Shown here one piece after another: positions 1 to 6,307 of a stretch of 11,744 bases of DNA (position 1 is the stretch's first letter; each line of letters opens with the position of its first letter). The position numbers were made by a program, and so were the translations under genes. The stretch comes from Candidatus Thalassarchaeaceae archaeon (GTDB taxonomy: Archaea; Thermoplasmatota; Poseidoniia; Poseidoniales; Thalassarchaeaceae): positions 1 to 11,744 of the forward strand of contig JASLJW010000095.1 of the NCBI GenBank assembly GCA_030747885.1, written 5' to 3'. The notes under the pieces were generated by a model that ran no database searches, was not told the origin of the DNA, and saw nothing but the letters and a program-made list of their open reading frames with translations.

Positions 1-1287
1 ATTCCATTGGACCTTTCAAGGAACATACGAGAAATAAATTCAAAGTTACTCGATGATGACTCATTGGCATCTATTCTAGAGGCAGAAGTGATGATTCGTC
101 AATTGTGCGGCCCGGCTGATTTGGATGAAATGGCAGAGGAATGGAAGGAAAACCTGAGGATAAATGGAAGTGTTCCGTGGAATGCTCAGAGTTCGTGTGA
201 TGAACATTCAGGATTAACCAGTACCACTACTATCGAGAATGGAGAGGCTTGGAAAACCAATATCAAAATAGTCTGGAGGACTGAATTAAATGTTCCAGCA
301 GATCGGCTAGTCAGACCATTCGATCTAAGTTTAGTGGATTCCCCAGACATGAGAATTGGTAGTATAATGGAGAGTGTGGAGCATAGTCCAGCAATCGTCA
401 AGGTCCATTTCAACGAAATTTATGTTAATTCATCAGATATTTGGAACTTGCAAGAACCCCTATCTGTTGGGCTTCCAGCTCCTTTGGTTGCAGACCCAAC
501 AGTTTCAGATCAGGCAGTGGCAGCCTTCACCAATCCAGTCATAGTAATTCCAGTTATCATCGTGATAGGTTCTGTTGTAGTTCTGGTCGTAAGGAGAAGA
601 ATGAGATTTGAATATGAATTGGATGAAGAATGCCATGCATGTGGCAAATTCAACTCACCTGGATCAATAAATTGCAACGAATGTGGTGCTCTATTCGTAT
701 ATGATAATGTAATGGAAAAACTTCACGGATGGATGATAGAAAATGGGCTAACAGTCGTAGAGTTATTTGAGAAATTTGATGAAGATGGAAATGGAACTCT
801 CGAGGAAGATGAACTGTTACGTGGCCTTAGATCGCTCCGAATCGCTGATTTGCCCATGATGCAATTACAAGCTTTGGTAGAAAGTCTAGATGAAGATGGC
901 AATGGAGTCATCGATCTTGAGGAATTTGAAATTGCATTGGGTAGCGTGGATACAATGCATTTCGATGATGATGACTACATGGACGAACTAGAGGAGAGAT
1001 GGGAACAAGAAATTCCAGATGAACCTGCTCAAAAAATGGCTCCAAGACCACCCCCTGATCGCCGCAAAACTGTTTCAGAACCTGAAGAAATTGAAGAAGA
1101 GAAACCTAGAAGGATTATTCGAAGAAAATCAAAGGCATCGAAATCAGGTGAAAGAAAACGTGTCAAACGTTCTTCAAAGAAAACCAGTGTTCAAGAAAAA
1201 TCAGATGCGACAGAATCCGCAACCGAAGATGACTATGATGAGGCTCTTCGTCGATTAACAGGCTCAGGATTTGAGGATGAAGATTGA
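1..1287 (+). CDS. Membrane-anchored zinc-ribbon / double EF-hand protein, 5' partial
   Basis: The reading frame is open to the left edge, so the true start lies outside; the first possible start is a TTG at base 7, from which residues are numbered. Residues 1-170 look like an outward-facing domain with two cysteines (C34, C64). A hydrophobic helix at about 176-195 is followed by RRR, which places the rest in the cytoplasm. Next come a CxxC-x10-CxxC zinc ribbon (C209, C212, C223, C226) and two canonical 12-residue EF-hand loops (D258-E269 and D295-E306, both starting DEDGNG). The tail is acidic, then proline- and Lys/Arg-rich, then acidic again. The EF-hands predict Ca2+ binding inside the cell. 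I recognise no named family for the whole protein; a Ca2+-responsive membrane sensor or scaffold is inference. The last 55 bases overlap the end of mqnA on the other strand. Confidence 0.8.
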   Translation: MPLDLSRNIREINSKLLDDDSLASILEAEVMIRQLCGPADLDEMAEEWKENLRINGSVPWNAQSSCDEHSGLTSTTTIENGEAWKTNIKIVWRTELNVPADRLVRPFDLSLVDSPDMRIGSIMESVEHSPAIVKVHFNEIYVNSSDIWNLQEPLSVGLPAPLVADPTVSDQAVAAFTNPVIVIPVIIVIGSVVVLVVRRRMRFEYELDEECHACGKFNSPGSINCNECGALFVYDNVMEKLHGWMIENGLTVVELFEKFDEDGNGTLEEDELLRGLRSLRIADLPMMQLQALVESLDEDGNGVIDLEEFEIALGSVDTMHFDDDDYMDELEERWEQEIPDEPAQKMAPRPPPDRRKTVSEPEEIEEEKPRRIIRRKSKASKSGERKRVKRSSKKTSVQEKSDATESATEDDYDEALRRLTGSGFEDED

Positions 1288-2078
1288 TCCTCATCCCACC
1301 AAGGAACTGGGCCATCGTAACCGGTAACTTGTTCAGCAAAAAGTGTCATGCTTTCCTTATCTTCTGGCTTCAATCGATTTCTGACTTCTGATTGGAAATA
1401 ATGTGCAATTCTATCTGTGGAAAAACGAGTCCTTTCTGAACTTGCATTGATTACTTTATTTCGATGAATTTCATTATTCTCGAAAAGAGCCAAATTGTCC
1501 TGAAGAGCGACCACCGCCCGTTTGATTGCTATTGGGTCAGAATCTCTTCTTGCGCAGAAAACTCCGAAAACCATAGGGAGCCCTGTCTGATCTAACCATT
1601 CAGATCCTAAATCCATTCTAACCAAATCAGGATTTAGTTTAGCTTCGTCAATCGCACGGTCGCCGATGATTAAAGCACCATCACATCTGTTTAGCATTGT
1701 TCCAAGGTTAGGACCCATCTCAATCAATCGGGGGCTTCTTCCTCGTCTAGCAAGGAGCCATGGAAGCAATGTTCGAGAGGTGGAAGAATCAGTTGGAACT
1801 GCAATATCTCTCATTTCATCAATGGGCCTTTCACCAAAAAGTAAGACTGACCCCACACCCCCATCTGAAGCAATTCCAATAGAATCTATGGCCTGCAATG
1901 TTTCGATATTCTTTACAAAATCTGCAAGTGGAATGGGGGCAATCAGACACTCACCACGTAACAAATGACCTGTTAGCCATGAAGGAGGAGCGGGTAAAAT
2001 CCTCCAATGGCCACCTAAATCGTGAAAAATTGGATCACAATTTGCGAATGATACACGACCTATTACGTCCTCTCTCAT
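1233..2078 (-). CDS. mqnA: Chorismate dehydratase MqnA (futalosine menaquinone pathway)
   Basis: MqnA dehydrates chorismate to 3-enolpyruvylbenzoate, the first step of the futalosine route to menaquinone; it is a soluble protein with a periplasmic-binding-protein-like fold. The 281-residue length fits the family. Family-like segments are the N-terminal RVSFANCDP (N13), ASDGGVGSVLLF (residues 70-81, S77), the Ser/Thr-rich DSSTSRTLL (97-105), ALIIGDRAI (135-143) and DLGSEWLDQTGLP (156-168). The ATG at 2078 has a perfect GAGGTG ribosome site five bases upstream and lies 9 bases after the stop of mqnE, so the two are almost surely co-transcribed. The last 20 or so residues are Ser-, Pro- and Arg-rich and are encoded in the stretch shared antisense with the EF-hand gene. 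MqnD, a related fold, is the main alternative, but the adjacent mqnE and the motifs favour MqnA. Confidence 0.87.
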   Translation of the reverse strand: MREDVIGRVSFANCDPIFHDLGGHWRILPAPPSWLTGHLLRGECLIAPIPLADFVKNIETLQAIDSIGIASDGGVGSVLLFGERPIDEMRDIAVPTDSSTSRTLLPWLLARRGRSPRLIEMGPNLGTMLNRCDGALIIGDRAIDEAKLNPDLVRMDLGSEWLDQTGLPMVFGVFCARRDSDPIAIKRAVVALQDNLALFENNEIHRNKVINASSERTRFSTDRIAHYFQSEVRNRLKPEDKESMTLFAEQVTGYDGPVPWWDEDQSSSSNPEPVNRRRASS

Positions 2079-2083
2079 TTTAC

Positions 2084-2089
2084 CACCTC
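2084..2089 (-). promoter_or_regulatory. Ribosome binding site of mqnA
   Basis: Read on the minus strand, GAGGTG sits five bases before the mqnA ATG and matches the archaeal anti-Shine-Dalgarno CACCTC fully. It overlaps the TGA stop of mqnE (2088-2090), which suggests translational coupling between the two genes. Confidence 0.75.
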
Positions 2090-3296
2090 AAACCATATCT
2101 GCTACTGGCAAAGAAACCCACCGTTGGTCATCAGAAGGCGGACGACGACGATGAATTACAAACTGATCATATGTGGTCGAACGACGCACAGGAACTCCCC
2201 CTGCATCTTCGATTAACTTAGAAAGTCGATCTAAATCATCCTCTACAGAAGTAAGGCTCCCTGCTTCATGCATTATCTCTTCATGACCTACTGTCCCATC
2301 TACATCATCGGCTCCCGCATTCAAAGCCAGAGCTGAAAGGTAATCACCAATATTCATTCGATATGCCTTGATATGTGGGACATTGTCCAACATTATTCTA
2401 GAAATCGAAATTGTTCGAAGAGTTTCTGATCCTGTAGAATGTTGGGCTTGAGGAAGTCTTGTCCTATCTGGAAGGAAGGGGTATGGTACAAAACATTGGA
2501 AACCTTGGGTATCATCTTGTAATTTCCGAATTCTATCTAGATGGGTTATACGTTGAGATGCTGATTCAATTGTTCCAAAAAGCATTGTCGAATTGGTTGG
2601 CAAACCCATAAGATGTGCTGTGCGGTGAATTTCAAGATACTCTTCACTTGACTCTTTACCATTACAAATCACTTTCCTAACATCATCATCGAGTATCTCT
2701 GCTCCACCACCTGGAAGTGAGGTTAATCCTGCGTCTATCAATGTGGAAAGAACCTCAGAAATTTCGATGCCACTGATTTGAGATAAATGTTTAATTTCAA
2801 CTGCTGTCAAACATTTCATGGATAAATGGGGAAACATTTCCTTCGCTGATGAAATGAGTTCAGCGTAATGTTCTACAGTCCATTCAGGATGCAAACCCCC
2901 TACTGAATGTACCTCGTCAATTCTAGTAGAAAAGGGACGGATTCGATGAAGATATTCTTCAACATTCAATGCATATGCATCTGCAGCACGGGGGCCACGT
3001 CTAAACGCACAAAACCGGCACGCGAGTACACAAATGTTTGTGGTATTAACATGAAGATTAGAATTGAAGTATACTTCATTTTCATATCGTGATTTTTTGA
3101 TTGCATGACCCAATAGCATAACGTCCAACAAATCTGCTTCCAAAAATAGCGATTCCCCAGTAGATGTTGACACTCGGCCGTTCGACAATAATTCATCCAA
3201 TGCCAATTGCACAGAAGTATCTGCAATACCTCCTAGTTCTCGAATATTTGTTGGAAGCCTTTCACGCCAATCAGAATGCCCTACAGTTCCAATCAT
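2088..3296 (-). CDS. mqnE: Aminofutalosine synthase MqnE (radical SAM)
   Basis: MqnE uses a radical-SAM [4Fe-4S] cluster to join 3-enolpyruvylbenzoate, the product of MqnA, to S-adenosylmethionine, giving aminofutalosine. Counting from an in-frame ATG at 3332 (414 residues), the cluster motif CxxxCxxC is C101, C105, C108 within NTTNICVLACRFCAF. Other family segments are VGGLHPEW (144-151), KCLTAVEI (173-180), LPGGGAEI (206-213), LQDDTQGF (271-278), SRIMLDNVPHIKAY (311-324) and ADDVDGTVGHEEIMHEAG (341-358); these fit MqnE better than MqnC. I prefer the ATG at 3296 (402 residues) because a GGAGG lies nine bases before it, while the ATG at 3332 directly follows the ATPase stop without a ribosome site. 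An oddity is T254, where MqnE, MqnC and FO-synthase relatives usually have His (TMLYGH). It lies downstream of the ATPase and upstream of mqnA in one apparent operon. Confidence 0.9.
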   Translation of the reverse strand: MIGTVGHSDWRERLPTNIRELGGIADTSVQLALDELLSNGRVSTSTGESLFLEADLLDVMLLGHAIKKSRYENEVYFNSNLHVNTTNICVLACRFCAFRRGPRAADAYALNVEEYLHRIRPFSTRIDEVHSVGGLHPEWTVEHYAELISSAKEMFPHLSMKCLTAVEIKHLSQISGIEISEVLSTLIDAGLTSLPGGGAEILDDDVRKVICNGKESSEEYLEIHRTAHLMGLPTNSTMLFGTIESASQRITHLDRIRKLQDDTQGFQCFVPYPFLPDRTRLPQAQHSTGSETLRTISISRIMLDNVPHIKAYRMNIGDYLSALALNAGADDVDGTVGHEEIMHEAGSLTSVEDDLDRLSKLIEDAGGVPVRRSTTYDQFVIHRRRPPSDDQRWVSLPVADMV

Positions 3297-3305
3297 GTAT
3301 TCATC

Positions 3306-3310
3306 CCTCC
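3306..3310 (-). promoter_or_regulatory. Ribosome binding site that sets the mqnE start
   Basis: Minus-strand GGAGG lies nine bases before the ATG at 3296. The other in-frame ATG, at 3332, directly abuts the ATPase TGA and has no purine-rich site in front of it, so this site argues for the shorter MqnE. Stop-start coupling from the ATPase to 3332 remains possible. Confidence 0.55.
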
Positions 3311-3332
3311 AATGTATTGATTGATCCCTCAT

Positions 3333-6224
3333 TCAATTCTTTGACTTAGGCCAAAGCATCTTCCGCATTTCTTCTGCAACAAACACAGATGAAGCAACAA
3401 AGAAGACTACCATCCAATCTAGTGGTTTTAGTGGTACAGTGTGAATCATTTCGCCAATTCTAAATCCATAAATTTCGGGTGCATGAACGAATAGCAATAG
3501 CATCGATGTAGAAATAAGAATGCTTACTGTAATCCAACTATTGGAAGTTAGACCTAATCGGAATGCAGAAATTTCAGAGGATCGGCAGTTCATTACATTC
3601 AACAGTTGGAAGAAGATGAAAGCACCGAAGGCACTAGTTCTAGCAATAGCAAATTGATCTTCTGCATTTTCAAACCAAGCATCTTCATTGCAAACTCCGT
3701 TAACCATGAAATCTTCTCCGCCAGCAGGCCCTGTAGAACAAGGATCATCGGTAATTATTGCCCCACCTGCAAAGTAGAATACACTGGCAGTTCCAATGAC
3801 CATAATTAGTCCAAGGAACATAATCAAGAGTGCGTCGGTAGGAGTGGGCAATGTTTCATCCAATGGGCGAGGAGGTTCTTTCATGACATCCTTCGATTGT
3901 TGTTCGACCCCTAATGCAACTGCAGGAGGTCCGTCCATCAAGATATTAATCACTAGTAATTGTGTAACTGTTAAAGGGAATTCCCAATCAAAAAGCACCG
4001 TTGTAAATATTATCAATGCAACAGCTGCAACATTGGTACTAATCTGATATCTGACGAAATTTCTGATGTTCTGATATATTCGTCTACCTTCATCAACAGC
4101 GCTAACAATAGATGAAAAATCATCATCTTGCAATACCATATCAGATGCATCTCTAGCAACATCAGTACCAGCACGCCCCATCGCAATTCCGATATTTGAC
4201 TTAGAAAGTGCTGGTGCGTCATTATCTCCGTCACCAGTCATTGCAACAACATGGCCCAAATTTTGTAATCGAGAAACAATACGAAGTTTTTGATCCGGAG
4301 TAGTTCTAGAAAAAATCGCTACTCTATCGAGAATCCCATCTAATTCCTCATCAGACATATCCCTCAATTCCGTTCCATGGATCGAAAGATGTTCATCCCC
4401 ATAAATTCCAATTTCAGAACCAATTGATTCTGCTGTAGACTTATGATCTCCAGTAATCATAATCACTCGAATTCCTGCTTGGTGACATGTTGAAATCGCC
4501 TCTGGAACCTCTGGCCTTGGAGGATCAGAGATTCCAACAACTCCTAGAAGAACCAATCCAGATTCGACGGATTCAACATTTTCTAAATCTTCATCTTCTG
4601 AAATAACACGTGTAGCCAAACCAAGAATTCTGAGGGAGTTGCTCGCATAGCCTGCATTAATTGCCTGAATTCTCTTTGATAAATCTCGAGTCATGGGCAC
4701 AATTTTGCCATCAACTACTGTACGATCACAAATCTGTAGTAAATCACCCAATGCACCCTTAGAAAACAACCGTCTTTCACCTTCAAATTCATGAATTACG
4801 CTCATTCTCTTTCTAGTTCTGTCAAAGGGATACTCTCGAAAACGCGGGTTCTTCTTTCGATATTCGTCGACCGATGAATCTAATTTCCATCCTAAAACTG
4901 CACATGCAGTATCTGTTGGATCCCCTACACCCTTCCATTTCTTACCAATTTGGCGAACATTGCTATTTTGAGCAAGTATCAAACTACCTATAACCCACCT
5001 GAATGGAGACGTTGCCTTTAATTCAGCCATTTCAGATTCTTTGAGATTTTTCTTTTTTAATTTCAATCCACCTAAATTTGGATTGAAACCACTACCTGTG
5101 ACCTCAAATGACTGTCCATCATAATACAAACTACGGGCCGTCATTTCACCTGTAGTCAATGTGCCTGTCTTATCCGAACAAATTACTGTTGTACTTCCCA
5201 GTGTCTCTACTGCTTTCATCCGACGAATAATAGCACGATGTCGCGCCATATTTCGCATACCAATTGACAGAGTAATTACCAGGATAATCGGAAGACCTTC
5301 TGGAACAATAGCAACAAATATTGCTACTGCGAGTAAGAACTGGGCAGATACTTCTTCCCATAGTAAATCTCCTCGTAAACCACCGAAATACGCCTGTGCT
5401 AAGTTTAACGACATGAGCAAGAGAGCTGCTAAGACTGCAACATAACCTAAGAAACGACCCAATGTTTCCAATTTGTATTCCAATGGTGTCTTTGGCGTCT
5501 CCACTTCTGCAAGATCAGCAGCAAGACGCCCTAACTGAGTAGACATTGCAGTATGAACAACAAATCCGCAAGCACGTCCAGTAGCGACTACTGTCCCCAT
5601 ATGGGCCATATTCTTCCTGTCGGCTAGCATCAAATCCTGATCTAATGATTCCACGTACTTGGAAACTGAATTAGATTCTCCAGTTAATGTAGACTCATTC
5701 ACTGAGAAATTATTCACTTCAAAAAGACGAACATCAGCAGGTACATTCATTCCTTCTTCTAAGAAAATCATATCGCCGGGAACTAATTCCTCAGTAGTTA
5801 CTCTGATATCTTTCCCTTCACGCATTACAATAGATGAACCAACTAGCATTTCCTTCAGTGAATCCATGGCTCGTTCGGCTTTTGCCTCCTGCATGAATCC
5901 AAAAACTCCGTTCAAACTCAATGCGATAATGATGAATATCGGAGTTGTTTTATCTTCAGGTTCAAAGAAAAATGCAAGTGCTGCTGCAAAAAGAAGAAGA
6001 TATACCATCGCATCTCTGTATTGATCCAATAGTTTCCAAAACCAATGTGGAGGTTCGACCTCGTCTAATTTATTGGGACCAAATGTTGCAGCACGTTTGA
6101 GAGCCTCAGAATCAGATAAACCGTCTTTTGATGTTCCTAGTTTAGACATCACTTCGTCCACTGTTTTAGAATGCCAATCAGGTTGGCGTTCGGCCTCAGT
6201 AGAATCCAACTCTGGACCGTCCAT
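3333..6224 (-). CDS. P-type ATPase, type II Ca2+-transporting (PMCA-like sites)
   Basis: This ATP-driven cation pump has 963 residues, the usual length for type II P-ATPases, and looks complete. In order it shows a cation-ATPase N-terminal domain (about 15-85), the actuator TGES (181-184), PEGLP in helix 4 (308-312), the phosphorylation site CSDKTGTLT (D351), the nucleotide-domain GDPTD (434-438) and KGA (489-491), MITGDH (589-594), the hinge TGDGDNDAPAL (663-673), and helices 5-10. Ion-site residues visible are E309, N760 and D764. The helix 5 position of SERCA E771 is alanine (NVAAV, A734) and SERCA T799 is methionine (M763), as in plasma-membrane Ca2+ pumps. This predicts one Ca2+ per ATP, extruded across the cell membrane. 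The hinge Val is Asp (D667). The helix 7-8 loop carries two cysteines (C829, C845). No calmodulin-type C-terminal tail is present. It is the first gene of the leftward cluster; its TGA abuts an upstream mqnE ATG. Confidence 0.9.
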   Translation of the reverse strand: MDGPELDSTEAERQPDWHSKTVDEVMSKLGTSKDGLSDSEALKRAATFGPNKLDEVEPPHWFWKLLDQYRDAMVYLLLFAAALAFFFEPEDKTTPIFIIIALSLNGVFGFMQEAKAERAMDSLKEMLVGSSIVMREGKDIRVTTEELVPGDMIFLEEGMNVPADVRLFEVNNFSVNESTLTGESNSVSKYVESLDQDLMLADRKNMAHMGTVVATGRACGFVVHTAMSTQLGRLAADLAEVETPKTPLEYKLETLGRFLGYVAVLAALLLMSLNLAQAYFGGLRGDLLWEEVSAQFLLAVAIFVAIVPEGLPIILVITLSIGMRNMARHRAIIRRMKAVETLGSTTVICSDKTGTLTTGEMTARSLYYDGQSFEVTGSGFNPNLGGLKLKKKNLKESEMAELKATSPFRWVIGSLILAQNSNVRQIGKKWKGVGDPTDTACAVLGWKLDSSVDEYRKKNPRFREYPFDRTRKRMSVIHEFEGERRLFSKGALGDLLQICDRTVVDGKIVPMTRDLSKRIQAINAGYASNSLRILGLATRVISEDEDLENVESVESGLVLLGVVGISDPPRPEVPEAISTCHQAGIRVIMITGDHKSTAESIGSEIGIYGDEHLSIHGTELRDMSDEELDGILDRVAIFSRTTPDQKLRIVSRLQNLGHVVAMTGDGDNDAPALSKSNIGIAMGRAGTDVARDASDMVLQDDDFSSIVSAVDEGRRIYQNIRNFVRYQISTNVAAVALIIFTTVLFDWEFPLTVTQLLVINILMDGPPAVALGVEQQSKDVMKEPPRPLDETLPTPTDALLIMFLGLIMVIGTASVFYFAGGAIITDDPCSTGPAGGEDFMVNGVCNEDAWFENAEDQFAIARTSAFGAFIFFQLLNVMNCRSSEISAFRLGLTSNSWITVSILISTSMLLLFVHAPEIYGFRIGEMIHTVPLKPLDWMVVFFVASSVFVAEEMRKMLWPKSKN

Positions 6225-6307
6225 CCTGTCATCCTAAACAGGAGTGGTATTTCATTCTCCCCCGGCATGTCGACAATCGCAGATGTCATCAAGTCCACCC
6301 CAGTGCA
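6225..6307. promoter_or_regulatory. Divergent promoter spacer with two palindromes
   Basis: This 83-base spacer must hold promoters for the leftward ATPase-mqnE-mqnA cluster and the rightward OPT transporter. Two short perfect palindromes lie in it: TGTCGACA at 6268-6275 and GATG-T-CATC at 6282-6290. On the minus strand GAATGAAATACC (about 6246-6257) is a weak BRE/TATA candidate, roughly 25 bases before the ATPase ATG, which would give an almost leaderless mRNA. I see no good TATA box for the OPT gene and no ribosome site before its ATG, so that transcript may be leaderless too. The promoter role follows from the divergent layout; the specific boxes and an operator role are guesses. Confidence 0.4.

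Noticed and set aside
1019..1258. Plus-strand 79-codon frame inside the tail of the EF-hand gene
   Set aside because: A Lys/Asn-rich shift of the charged low-complexity tail; no ribosome site or domain.
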